From Siphonodentalium dalli (lineage: Eukaryota; Mollusca; Scaphopoda; Gadilida; Siphonodentaliidae): DNA of 64,000 bases. Below, one piece after another: positions 43,256-55,003 of this stretch. Both the position numbers and the translations under genes were made by a program. The stretch covers positions 256,259,582 through 256,323,581 of the forward strand of contig CP136061.1 in NCBI GenBank assembly GCA_032622095.1, read 5' to 3'. The notes under the pieces were generated by a model. That model was not told where the DNA came from and did no database searches. It saw nothing but the letters and a program-made list of their open reading frames with translations. Each line of letters starts with the position of its first letter. The stretch's first letter is position 1.

Positions 43256-44300
43256 ACACGATCTTGATCTCGATTCAGTACTGGCCATCGAACCCCGGTT
43301 AGACGAAACTAACCATTCAAAACGACAATGGCCAATCCCCGGCATCACACAAGCCGTAGAGAGGAAGATAAGAATAAGCAACGATACCGGTAAAATGGTA
43401 AATTTGCAAAAGAATGAACATTTCGGTCAAATCGTACCTGTCGCAAGCGAAAGGTCTGTCATAGACTACTATGCTTCACATACAGAGACGTCGAATATCA
43501 ATCGACCGATGAATGTATCTGTCACTACAGGTCGTGAGTCTCAACCAAATGGACTATTCCAAGATATTCTGCATTCACATGCTGTCACTGTCGATCCGGA
43601 CTGCATTCTTCCGCCTAAAGTGAAAGAAGAACTGTTTGTTGCGTTGGCTGACTACGATACCGTCGTCGATTCCAAGTTCCCGGGTACAATGGCGCCTTTG
43701 GAAAATTTGAGGACGTTGTTAATATGGGGCCCGTACAACCGCCACAGCGAAAGGGTCATGTACCACAATATTCTCGGGATAAGCTGGTAGAGTTACAAGA
43801 CAAATTCGACGAGTTAGAGAAACTGGATGTATTCCGAAAACCAGAGGAGATTGGTGTGGTGGCGGAGTACATCAATCCGTCATTCCTGATTAAGAAACCA
43901 AATGGAGGTTTTAGACTCGTGACAGCGTTTGCTGATGTTGGGAAATTCAGCAAACCCCAACCCGCAGTCATGCCTGATGTCGATTCCACACTACAGAAAA
44001 TTGCACAATGGAGATATATCGCAGTTTCGGATCTTACAAAATTCCTCTTTCAAAAAGAATCGGCAAAATACTGCGGTGTTGCCGCACCATTTAGAGGCGT
44101 TCGCGTCTATGTCGTACCGCGATGGGGATGCCGTGATCAGAAACTGCCCTGGAGGAGTTGATGTCACGAGTTCTTGGAGATCTACTGAAAGAGGGCATCG
44201 TCGCAAAACTTGCAGATGATATGTTTTGCGGTGGTAATACACCCTAAGAGCTGCTACATAACTTTAGACGTGTATTAGCAGCATTTGAAAATATGGTCTA
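43256..44300 (+). pseudogene. Gypsy-B reverse transcriptase, broken
   Basis: Frames 43395-43790, 43724-44161 and a third to 44300 cover the spacer and the RT. The fingers have [20 protein letters not shown], the palm has [15 protein letters not shown], then [14 protein letters not shown]. The catalytic pair is in [12 protein letters not shown] (44203-44238; Asp-Asp at 44215-44220, preceded by Ala instead of the usual Tyr-x). At least two frameshifts break it. RT followed by RNase H then integrase gives the Ty3/Gypsy order. Confidence 0.82.
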
Positions 44301-44303
44301 AAG

Positions 44304-45176
44304 TTGTCCGCTTCAAAAACATTTATCGCACCAAAGAGAACCACCATATTAGGTTGGAACTGGTCGGAGAGTCAGCTGCAAGCAAACAGACACATCATAT
44401 CTGCTTTGTTGACATGCAATCGGCCGACAACAGTACGTGGCTTATGCTTTTACATTAGAGCTTGCAAGATCTTAGCCAGGGTGCTGCCACAATGTGCAAG
44501 TTTGATAGCTCAACTGGACAATATGGTCGCAGGGTGTACATCTCACGACGCACTCGTGTGGTCGGACGAAAGAATTGACGCTTTTGTCGCATCCCAGAAA
44601 CACATAATTAACAATAAAAGCATTACTATGCCATGCAAGAGCGACAAACTGTGGATAGTCACCGATGCCTTAGTAAAGCAACGCGGGATGGGAGCCACAC
44701 TATATGCTGTGCAATCAGGAAAGCCCAGACTTGCAGGCTTCTTCAGCGCCAAGATAAAAAAGCCACACATTAAATGGCTTCCATTTGAAATAGAGGCACT
44801 CAGCATTGCTACAGCAGAACACTTCAGCCACTTCAATGTACAGAGCGACCAACCGGCGTACGTACTCTCGGACAGCAAATCGTGCGTTCAAGCATTCGAC
44901 AAAATGTGAAGGGGAGAGTTGTCAGCAAGCCCACGAGTGGTTACTTTCTTGACTGTGGTTAGTCGGTATCAAGTATCCGTTCGCCACATACATGGGAATA
45001 ACAAACTTCTGTCCGATTTTGCAAGTCGCAATTCCATGGAGTGCAATTACCCACAGTGCCGCATCTGCATGTTCGTTTCACAAGCTGAAGACTCTGTTGT
45101 TCGCAACATGTCAATTCAAGACGTCATGAATACAAATGTTCGATTGTTGTTTACAAGTCGAGGGGCTTGGCTATAA
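44304..45176 (+). pseudogene. Gypsy-B RT connection and RNase H
   Basis: Frame 44304-44909 (201 codons) has the end of RT (TTILGWNWSESQLQANRHII, RPTTVRGLCFYIRACKILAR). RNase H follows: LWIVTDALVKQRGMGATLY, WLPFEIEALSIATAEHFS and YVLSDSKSCVQAF, containing the expected D, E and D. A TGA at 44907-44909 interrupts it. Frame 44919-45176 continues with SPRVVTFLTVVSRYQVSVRH and SDFASRN. Confidence 0.82.
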
Positions 45177-45218
45177 ACACAATCGGAATGGCCGGATCTT
45201 CGCCGATCTCGCGCTCAT

Positions 45219-46057
45219 TTGACCCAATGTACTAGACCGTCGAAGAAAACCACTAACGCTCGAAACGTCAAAAGGTATTTGAACGTTATCACGCTTGCAA
45301 AAGATGATCTCCTAGTTGGGAAACATCAGGAGCCATTGACACCAGAACGTGAGTGCATCGTAGTGTCCCAACAAGTTGTCGATGGTCTCATGACGGCTCT
45401 ACATCTGAAACTGAACAACTTAAAGTCGTAACTCGGGGATACTTTCACGCCCTCGATCTAGACAAAGCTGTATATACTGTTTCACAAAGCTGCTACATGT
45501 GCGCGTCGCTTCGCAAAGTTCCACATGTACTGAAAGACCAATCTACGTGTGACCCTCCTGACAAAGTGGGCATCTCGTTCGCAGCTGATGTGTTCAGAAG
45601 AAACAGGCAGATGGTACTAGTACTAAGGGAAACGCTCACATCGTATACAGATGCGCACCTTGTTGGCGACGAGCGATCTCGGACACTCCGGGATTCACTC
45701 CTAAATATGTGTGTTAAGCTGGCTCCACTTAATGGCCCACCAGTTGTCATTCGCACAGATCCTGCACCCGGGTTTCAGGCTTTAACCAGCGACGAAACTC
45801 CCCGCAGGTACAACATTGCCATTGAGCTAGGACGAGCAAAGAACATAAATAAAAATCCTGTAGCGGAAAAAAACATACAGGAGCTAGACGCTGAGATCAC
45901 ACGTCAAGGCAGGATAGACATTTTAACTGCTCTGAACCTAAACTTAGCTGTCGCACAACTCAACTCCCGAATTCGCTCAAGTGGTTTGTCCGCGAGAGAA
46001 ATGTTTTATCAAAGGGATCAGTTCACAAACGATCAACTTCCTATTCGTGACCGAGAA
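45219..46057 (+). pseudogene. Gypsy-B integrase, N-terminal and core part
   Basis: Frames 45219-45431 and 45353-46060 carry the H2C2 region (CYMCASLRKVPHVL) and the core blocks VGISFAADV, RSRTLRDSLLNMCVKLAPLN, VIRTDPAPGFQAL and NPVAEKNIQEL. The first catalytic Asp (SFAADV) and the second (VIRTDPAPG) are visible, and the Glu of VAEK fits the third. A frameshift lies near 45400. The frame is cut at 46057 by the 2.34-kb insertion and resumes in phase at 48407. Confidence 0.82.
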
Positions 46058-48397
46058 TAGTCAGACCTGACTTGATGAACTTAATGTTCGCATCAAGTCA
46101 GAACGCTACGACGTTTTAGCATGGACGAGTAGCTAATTTTTTTTAATACACTTAATTTTAAGAATCAACTAACACAGTCATTAATGTTAACAATATTGCA
46201 TTCTATATTAACTCTGACAACTACCAGAAAGTGTGTATAATTCCGTAATATTTTAATCCAAAAATCCAATCGGGAAAACACATGTTGCAAACGGCCGAAG
46301 CAAGGAAATTAGGAGGTCCTAAATATCACATGACAACACGTGCACGTCACTTGTGACCGCAGCCATGGGAGTTTCCTCCTAGTAAGGTAAGTAGAGCAAA
46401 GGTCACGCATGCGCAGGGTGTAGTTAAACTCGACCTAATTGTGGATATTTCGGATATTCCACGGGGATTCACGAACGCGTGCAATGACCAGTTGCGGTCA
46501 CATGTTATGGTAGACATGTCAGTGTTTACGTTGTTATTTGTCGGATTTTAAGGATAAATGACACATAGGTGAGTGGGTAGTTTCACACTTGTATTAGTAT
46601 TTAGTTGATAAATACATGTGCGTTGGTCATAATTGTTACTTTTATTGAAAATCTACTCGTCCATAGTGTTAATGTGACAGTGCTATTTTATATACCAAAA
46701 CGGTATATGCCTTTATTAGATGCTACACATGTATACTAACTAAGTTATTATACCTAACTCACTAATATGCATTTTATAGCTGCATTATCATTTCATTCCG
46801 CGTACTTGGTTCATTTCGTTCCATTCCGCGCTATTCCGTTCTTTACATTTTCCATTCCCAGTTCGATTCCTGATCTCTATTTTGCTATTTCGTATTTCTA
46901 TCTACGCCCAAATTCTCATCCACTAGTCTCTTTCTCTACCTTTATTTATCGCCCAATCTGAGATTTAACTGTCGGACACTAAGGTGTCTAGCCAATCACA
47001 GGTAACTTTATTCGCCGCGCTTTTCAGTTAATAATTTGCGTTCGATGTGACAACATCGTTCCGTCGGTACACACTCAGTGTAAGCGTACATTCTTCTATG
47101 CCTGAAGAATGTTAGAGTTATAAAGTATAAGATGAATACTACGTTATGACATCTGACCTATGCTTTTCCAGTGTGGTATGTGATATTCTGTTATATGTTT
47201 TTACCCGTTATTATAATGTTTTTAATAATACTATTGTCTTCGTTTTGGAAGTTTAGAATTACGTCACATTTGCAATATATATTTGCCCAATAGTTTAGGG
47301 ATGTGGAAATCGCACGCTGCGTTCATAATCTCCCTTTTATACTAGCAATATAGGTTTTATTTCTAACTGTTCGTCACAGTTAGGATTGTGTCAAATAGTT
47401 GTTTATATCGACAATAGGGAAGTTGGGTTTTTGACACAATCACATTTCACATATTTATTTATATCCATTCTGGATATATATTTTGGTAGCAACTACACTC
47501 TATGTATTTGTTCACCAGGGTCTTGTTGGTTATTTCGTTGGTCATATGGATCTCTCGATTTGATGTCTGATGTTTGATGCTCGATGTGATGTTGCTGTCA
47601 AGCTGTCTGTATAGATGTGTGTGATGTCGTCCTGTGATGTTGGATTGTGTTCACTGTTCCGTTTATCATGAGTATCGAATAAATGCACGATGAAGACTTT
47701 TAAAGGTAGGCTCAGCTTTCTATAGACCCTGCCAGATGTTAAAGATGGATTATCTCTTTAAATAACAAATTTGAAATAGTTGTGTGGGTATCAAATAATA
47801 AATATGAACTGAAGACCCCTGTCCGGAAAGTCTTCTATCAATTAATATTGATTTTATTTCGAATATTAAATCGGGCCCATTTATGTTACTATTTTTAGAA
47901 CCGACCATTCGGATGAGACCGTATTGCGATATAGAGCACTGGGCTGTTCCTACGGCTACGCAACGAATGTCAAATGTCACAGATTGGTTGTTTGTACTGT
48001 TTTGTTCCACAGATATAAGCGATAATGAGTATAATTAACGTTTATTTGTGACAAAATTGCACAATATAATTTCTGGTCTCTGTTAACAGTAACCAATATT
48101 GTTCGTTAGCTGAACAAACACACCTTTTTAGACCAGAAAATATTCGAAATAAAATTAATATTAATCGATAGAAGCATTTCCGGACAGGAGTCTTCGATTC
48201 AAATCTAATATTTTATACCCCGGTAACTATATAATACAAGTTTACAAAGAGATAATCCACCTTTAAGACTCAGAGCCCATAAATGTTTGTGATAGCGACA
48301 TGGTTCGTTTAAGACCCACCCCTGTGCTCTACCACATTTAGGACTCACGATGGAACGCATATGGCGTGAGCCACGCTGCTACGTTCCGATGGATCTA
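46058..48397. mobile_element. 2.34-kb insertion with 9-bp target duplication, unknown type
   Basis: GACCGAGAA at 46049-46057 is repeated at 48398-48406, and the integrase frame aligns with Gypsy-A residue for residue when the insert and one copy are ignored. The ends show no clear inverted repeats (TAGTCAGACC at the left; GATGGATCTA at the right). Near the left end is a perfect 11-bp inverted repeat, CTGACTTGATG / CATCAAGTCAG. Inside lie AT-rich DNA, a promoter-like patch (46340-46440: CACGTG, GCATGCGCA, a GTAAGT) and a TTAA-1 element. There are no long frames. A 9-bp duplication is typical of Mutator-like transposons, but without inverted ends this remains open. Confidence 0.65.
47739..48266 (-). 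mobile_element. TTAA-1 element, full length
   Basis: 528 bp, TTAA at 47739-47742 and 48263-48266, flanks GCCAGATG and GACTCAGAG. The 86-codon frame is open (48010-47750). It lies inside the 2.34-kb insertion. Confidence 0.93.
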
Positions 48398-48940
48398 GAC
48401 CGAGAACGGATAATTGATCAGAACACGAGGCGCAAAGAAAACCATCCGCACACTGAGGCATCGAAAGCCCCGTTAAGGAAAAACGCACACGTTGACCTTC
48501 TAGATGTTGGAGATATTGTGTACGTGTATTCTGACAAAGATAAACATCGTGCATGCGATCGCTATCTCGTAGTTGGGTGTGAAAGTGAATGGCTCACCAT
48601 TCTCAATTAAGATCTTCATCATATCGTGTCAGACGATCTGATTGCTACCGGGTACCCGTATATTCTACCCTAAATGCTGTGGATTTTACCCTTTGGGAAG
48701 ATAGCGAGTCTGACAACGACGATTTCGGATCACCCTCACACACAGAACCGACTCTTACAGTCAATGCAGACATTCCACCCGAAATAGGACCCATTGAGAT
48801 AGACAGCCTCGAATCTCGAATATTCATCGGGTCACACCGACAGACACCTCTACTGATCAAGACTACGTTACCTATTGACACGAAAACTCAGACACAATGG
48901 GGGAAAGAAGTGGCCGCGCCATCCTGTTATATAGCTTAAT
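48398..48940 (+). pseudogene. Gypsy-B integrase C-terminus and polyprotein tail
   Basis: It continues the integrase with RRKENHPHTEASKAP, VGDIVYVYSDKDKHRACDRY and LVVG. After a stop at 48608, frame 48589-48939 gives SSSYRVRRSDCYRVPV and an acidic tail (WEDSESDNDDFGSPSH), the counterpart of 14850-15039. It ends at 48937-48939. 48941-49110 shows no LTR that I can support. Confidence 0.75.
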
Positions 48941-49110
48941 AGTAGGCACTATTATGCGTAACCATAAATTGTACCTTTTCGTTGACCTTGAAGTCTGGCT
49001 AGACAGCTTACTATTATTCTCTGCAAATCACATTGTTATCGATTCAATCTCACCTTGGGTAGTTCCAAAGTTTCCTAGTTACTTACCTTATTGGCGCTTC
49101 ATTAAAAACA

Positions 49111-50316
49111 ATGGAGACTGGAGATGATAAATACACACCGGGAAATACATCGCACACAGGCGTGGATTCGTTAAGCAGTTTGCACAATAAGACAAAGCAA
49201 ACGGGTGTTCATTCATATCAGTGCGATATATGCTGGAAATCATGCAGCACATCTGCAAATTTGCTGTCACATACAAGAATACACTCCGATGATCGCCCGT
49301 ATCAATGTGATGTGTGCGAGAAATCATTTACTCAGTCGATTAGCCTGACGAAACATAAGAGAATCCACACCGGGGATCGTCCGTATCAATGTGATGTGTG
49401 CAATAAATCATTTACTCGGTCGAGTAGCCTGACAAAACATAAAATGGTCCACATGGGCGATTGCCGGTATCAATGTGATATGTGCGATAAATCATTTACT
49501 CACGCGAATAGCGTGACGATACACAAGCGGATACACACAGGAGATCGCCCGTATCAATGTGATGTGTGTCAGAAATCATTTACTCAGTTGAGTGACCTGA
49601 CGAAACATAAGAGAATCCACACCGGGGTTCGTCCGTTTCAATGTGATGTTTGCGATAAATCATTTACTGAGTCGAATACCCTGACGAGGCATAAGAGAAT
49701 CCACACGGGTAATCGCCCGTATCAATGTGATGTGTGCGAGAAATCATTTACTCAGTCGATTAGCCTGACGAAACATAAGAGAATCCACACCGGGGATCGT
49801 CCGTATCAATGTGATGTGTGCCAGAAATCATTTACTCAATTGAGTGACCTGACGAAACATAAGAGGGTCCACAGCGGGGATCGTCCGTTTCAATGTGATG
49901 TGTGCGAGAAATCGTTTAATCAGTCGAGTGCCGTGGCGACACATAAGCGGATACACACGGGAGATCGTCCGTATCAATGTGATTTGTGCCATAAATCATT
50001 TATTCAGTCGAGTGCCATGGCGACACATAAGAAGATCCACACTGGGGATCGCCCGTATCGATGTGATTTATGCGAGAAAACATTTTCACAATTGGGTAGT
50101 CTGACTGTACACAAGAGAATCCACACTGGGGATCGGCCATATCCATGTGATGTGTGCGAGAAATCATTTACTCAGTCGAGTAACCTGACAATGCATAAGA
50201 GGATACACAATGGGGATCGGCCATATCGATGTGATGTGTGCGAGAAATCATTTACTCAGTCGAGTAACCTGACTGTGCATAAGAAGATCCACACGGGGGG
50301 ATCGCCCGTAATATGA
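49111..50316 (+). CDS. C2H2 zinc-finger gene 3 (401 aa, 13 fingers)
   Basis: ATG at 49111. Residues 1-35 are a short polar leader (METGDDKYTPGNTSHTGVDS...) also found, damaged, in locus 1. Residues 36-63 are a variant finger with Cys in place of the core Phe (ICWKSCST). Residues 64-399 are twelve regular fingers with TGDRP linkers. It would act in the nucleus as a sequence-specific DNA-binding protein; no repressor or activator domain is visible, so it either pairs with another exon or works by binding alone. Helix contacts are mostly Gln/Arg/Glu/His at -1 and Ser/Asn/Asp at 2 and 3. The stop after GGSPVI is caused by one extra G in a run (50295-50300): sister genes continue with another finger. 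It is the only copy with an ATG and an unbroken array. 5' exons, if any, are not identified. Confidence 0.82.
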   Translation: METGDDKYTPGNTSHTGVDSLSSLHNKTKQTGVHSYQCDICWKSCSTSANLLSHTRIHSDDRPYQCDVCEKSFTQSISLTKHKRIHTGDRPYQCDVCNKSFTRSSSLTKHKMVHMGDCRYQCDMCDKSFTHANSVTIHKRIHTGDRPYQCDVCQKSFTQLSDLTKHKRIHTGVRPFQCDVCDKSFTESNTLTRHKRIHTGNRPYQCDVCEKSFTQSISLTKHKRIHTGDRPYQCDVCQKSFTQLSDLTKHKRVHSGDRPFQCDVCEKSFNQSSAVATHKRIHTGDRPYQCDLCHKSFIQSSAMATHKKIHTGDRPYRCDLCEKTFSQLGSLTVHKRIHTGDRPYPCDVCEKSFTQSSNLTMHKRIHNGDRPYRCDVCEKSFTQSSNLTVHKKIHTGGSPVI

Positions 50317-51248
50317 TTACGTCAGTACGTATGGACAACCCAAAAACACGTACATGTACGTCCATCTATAAAATGAAAAATGTATGTTTCATAGGAGTGC
50401 CTGTATTTCTGGCCAACTTGGGATATATACGATCACGCCAGTACGTATGGACCGTAGGACGGCGACATGTCACTCTGTGTCCAAAGGTTCGCTAATCCCA
50501 AGGTTCATTATACCGAAGTTTCGCCATTCCCAAGGTTCTCTATATTCCTCGATATTCAGAAGGTTTTTATAACTTTTATTTTGAAGTTTCATTCTATATT
50601 CTAAAGTTTTGAGAGGTTTCTTTATCATAAGACTCTTTTTATGAAGGAAATAACTTAAAAGTTAAAGGTACTCAATCCGAATAGCGACCCTTCGGAATAT
50701 GGAACCTTCGAAATAATGAACGCGATCCTGTATGAAGAGCCCATGACACGTCCATCAATAAATGTATACATGTTTCATGGGACTGTTTATATATACATAT
50801 ATAAGACTGGAGTAAAGTTGAGACCAACATGTCTTTGTTAATTTTGGTGCCCAGATTTCAACGAAATTTGGTGTGGTGACCCAGGGTGCCCTGGCAGAAT
50901 GTATAATGGCGTTAGTTTTTCTAAATTTTGATTTAAACAAATTTAAATGAATAAAAAAAATATGAACATATGTGAATATTCAGGTACAAATAAACCTATT
51001 TGCACGAGAATATGTTGCAGCACCAGATATAGAGGAATGTGGGCCACAGTTAGACATGGGTCAGAGTGAGATATTGCCTCTAACATTTCTCTAATTTCCA
51101 GACCAATATCCATGGCGCCAGTCAAGCGATATTAGCCATATAGCACATTTTACTATATTTCTTCAAAATGCAATCATCAGGTGAAGGTTGAATCTGGCCA
51201 AGCGACCAATTTTCAAGGCAAAATTATTTTAATTGAATTTTTGCAATT
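50317..51248. other. No gene; bare TTAA-2 end at 50662
   Basis: After gene 3 the sequence is unlike the 3' flank of the other loci. It has short repeats of CAGTACGTATGGAC (50324 and 50438) and AAGGTTC words. TTAAAGGTACTCAATCCGAA at 50662 is a lone TTAA-2 terminus. The remainder is AT-rich. Confidence 0.6.
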
Positions 51249-51695
51249 TTAAAGGTACTCAATCCAAATTAACCCTCGCAGATTATTATTTCCTTGACTT
51301 CGGAGGTGAAAAATATTTGATTCAAGTCGAGGAACCCACAACATCAAAGCTCATAGTGATCAGATACCGATTTTTAAAATTTATCATTTAAATTTTTTAG
51401 TGGACCAGCAAACAGCAGACGAGAATACTTTTTCTGACCAAATTGCAGATGAAGATGGATAATTCTAAAATCAACTGTTTTTTTGTGTGTGTGTCAGATG
51501 TTTGACAAATCAGCAATATTCGTTGAGCAAAAAGTTGATAAATTGCAAGTTTTTGTCAATTTTATGCTATAATTGACTGCAGTTTTTTTTTTAGCAATTA
51601 ATCGATTCTGTCAACTGAAGCGGCATTTCAAAAAATCTTCTTGTTGTTGGAATCTGATGATATGGGGACTATTGATTCGGATTGAGGACCTTTAA
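51249..51695 (+). mobile_element. TTAA-2 element, second copy
   Basis: 447 bp, TTAA at 51249-51252 and 51692-51695. The left arm (AGGTACTCAATCCAAATTAA, TTTGATTCAAGTCGAGGAA) matches 9569; the right end is GGATTGAGGACC. The right arm is more eroded than in the first copy. Confidence 0.8.
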
Positions 51696-54183
51696 GGGAA
51701 AAATATCTTTATTGGATAAATTTACATATAATACTGAATACATTTTTATGAAAACGGGTTACGTGGATGGGGCACAATGACTCAATGAGACATAATTTAT
51801 GGCCTGTGGTAGGATCCAACTTCAGTAGATGATAGGCACTTCAAAAATGAATGAGGTAATTTGCCAAATGACTATTGTTTTGGGGCTGGAGTGGATAAAT
51901 ATTTTAGATCAAACAAACTGATGTCATTGTGCAATAGTGATATGTTTGGTGTATTTCCTATATGGTTACTACTTAGGGGTAACCCCTTCTGTGAAGTAGA
52001 TGATAAGAAACAAGTATTAAGGGTGGTCCCAGCTCGAGATTGCATGCTTGTTCGTGACTTTTGTGAGCTTTTATCGTACTCTCATATGTCTAATCATTGT
52101 GATGGTCAACAATAGTGATAGCGGAGACCTAGACTGAAATTAACAATATTGATGGAAATTTAATTCTATTTAATTCTATTTCAATTTAATTCTATATATG
52201 TCTCTTTGCCAAAAATCTTAATGATCGTTGAGAATTTAATCTAAAATTACTAATCATGCGACACATGCTGACAGCCTGACACTATTGGTTAATAGGCATC
52301 TGATAGTATATGAACATTTTAATAATTGCCCGGGAGGAATGGCATAGATACATAGATGTTCATGGCATGGTCTGAGAAAATGCTACTAGATTAAACATTT
52401 ATATGATTGCCTCATTACTACATTAGTCATGTACATGTATAACTAGAAGGTCGTGACAGTTCAACTAAGTTGGCCTGGAATTATTATGTTTAGCATACAT
52501 ATTATTCCAATCCCAATGTGTCAAGTCGACAATAGAAAATACGCAGGGCTATATTTAATAATTTTTCCACAAATAGCCAGTTAGCCACTAGTTAATATAT
52601 ATATGTTAGCCATGCTGATCAAGCTCCCGCTTTATGCTTAAGGTTTAAATCGAGAACACAGTGTTAAAATCATGAATTATTTAATATGTGAGAATGCTAA
52701 AACTAATCACCGTGCAATATAATTATTAAATTTAACTTGATGTGTCCATCACAGGAAACAGAATTCATACACACAGATGGAAAGTTGGCCCGGAAGCATA
52801 TCCTCTCACCCGTCACTGCATGAACTATGCAGTGTGCCGAGACCAAGTGGGATTGGGAGATGTTCTTCTTTTCCTTCACTCAACAAGAAGATAAATGACT
52901 CACTTTGTTAGTCACCAATTCACTGGGCTTCACATGTTTGTTACATCTGTGTGTCGAGTCTGTCGACTGTAGATGGCTAGAATTGTATTTTGACCTGAGT
53001 CACATTCACAGTGAGTGGCTGAAGTCGTTGATAACTAAATTTAGTAATCTGTAATCACTAAATTGACTAATACAATCCTAATATTATTAGATTAGTAAGC
53101 CACATGAACACTTTCACCGATTACTGCGTCCACAAGTTCCAGCTACGCGCTACGTTCAACGGTTCATGACTGAACTATACTGTGTATAGTAAATCAGTCA
53201 GCTCTAAAATGTCCATTTTCTGATTTCCTTGACCCAAGTTGAGGTTTGACATGACAGTGTTAGATATTAACAATTAAATTTACTATTTAGAGAAGTAGTT
53301 AGTAGATTGAACGATTTGCCGCTTGCAGTTGAAACTCTAAGTCTAAGTTCTAACCACTAAACCAGTCCAGGTGAAAACAGACTTAAAATTGAACAATAAC
53401 AGAACAAGTCAAATCGCCGTGGTGAGCAGTCTGCACAGACCAGTCCACATTCCATTCCAGTGACCTTCATTTTCATATTTTTTTCAGTCACAGATTCGTC
53501 ATTGAGTTTCTTTCCGACTGACTGATTTTCACTTTGAACACAGTTCACTTCAACTTCAAAACAACTTAACATTAATACCAAGTTCAGAAGTTGTTGTTGT
53601 TATTGACTTATTCTTCTTCTTCTTTTGACTGCTTTGACTCTAAAGTCATTCCAGTAATTGGCTCGTAGTGCTATCTTCGCTTGTGCTTTCTCGTTTGTTC
53701 TCAACGCTTACGTGCTGTGATACCGTTGTACATTTAAAATACGAGCGATAACAATAACAAGCAATTCCATTTCCAATTTGGAGAAGACTGACGGACACGA
53801 GAGCGCCACCATTTTGTAACGAAATTACGTCATCATTTCCAACGTTGCTATGGCCTGCCAGGGGACGTAATATTCTAACTGTAACGGTACGGAATCTGGC
53901 GATGTTTGCCGAATGCTATGCGCCCGCGTCAGCTAAATCCACATTAAGCATTTAATTTTGAATAAGGTTGATTTTGTTTTTCAAATTTAATAGTGTTGCT
54001 ATAGGGAGGCTGATCAAAGAAGAAAAATAAATTCGTTTTATTAATTTGACAATTCTATTCCAACATGGCGGCCACCATAGGCCCCATAGGTCTGAATCGC
54101 CCGGATGTAAAAACAATTTTTTCATGTTGATAGGGTATAGAAATTACTGACGTCACATACGTAATACCGTAAAACAACCCTTT
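51696..54183. other. No supportable gene; one unexplained 84-codon frame
   Basis: AT-rich, with no paralogous copy in the window. Frame 51861-52115 (MPNDYCFGAGVDKYFRSNKL...) has balanced composition and reads like a protein fragment (MFGVFPIWLLLRGNPFCEVD). I do not recognise it and no splice sites are obvious. 53590-53640 holds CTT-rich simple sequence. 53790-53900 is GC-richer (CATTTTGTAACGAAATTACG) and could be a promoter of something outside the known units. Confidence 0.4.
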
Positions 54184-54995
54184 TGGGTTGTGATCAATGT
54201 GATATGTGCGAGAAAAGGTTCTAACTTCAGAGTGGCCTGATGTTACATACTGGTAAGATAACCCATACAGGTGACTGCCCGTATATAGAGTGATCTCCCA
54301 TATACAGGTGACTGCCCGTATATAGAGTGATATCCCATATACAGGTGACTGTCCGTATATAGAGTGATCTCCCATATAGAGGTGACTGCCCGTATATAGA
54401 GTGGCCTGATGTGACATACCGGTAATAAAACTCATACAGGTGACTGTCCGTATATAGAGTGATATCCCATATACAGGTGACTGCCCTGATGTTACATACC
54501 GGTAAGATAACTCATACATATGACTGCCCGTATATAGAGTGATCTCCCATATACAGGTGACTGCCCGTATAAAGAGTGGTCTCCAATATACAGGTGACTG
54601 CCCGTATATAGAGTGGCCTGATGTTACATACCGGTAGGATAACTCATACTGGTGACTGCCCGTATACAGAGTGATCTCCCATATACAGGTGACTGTCCGT
54701 ATATAGAGTGATCTCTCATATACAGGTGACTGCCCGTATATAGAGTGATCTCCCGTATACAGATGACTGCCCTGATGTTACATACCGGTAAGACAACTCA
54801 TACATGTGACTGCCCGTATATAGAGTGATCTCCCATATACAGGTGACTGTCCGTATATATAGTGATCTCTCATATACAGGTGACTGCCCGTATATAGAGT
54901 GATCTCCCATATACAGGTGACTGTCCGTATATAGAGTGATCTCCCATATACATGTGACTGCCCGTATATATAGTGATCTCCCATATTCAGGTGAC
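54184..54995 (+). repeat. 37-bp minisatellite derived from a zinc-finger linker, locus 4
   Basis: It starts with a finger remnant ending at the family's shared stop (GTGCGAGAAAAGGTTCTAA, 54197-54215). Then ~18 units follow of TGACTGCCCGTATATAGAGT plus GATCTCCCATATACAGG. A longer variant has GGCCTGATGTTACATACCGG and TAAGATAACTCATACAGG. Locus 1 has the long variant and a single 37-bp unit at 21140-21235, so the array expanded here. Minus-strand frames across it are by-products. Confidence 0.9.
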
Positions 54996-55003
54996 TCCGT
55001 ATT

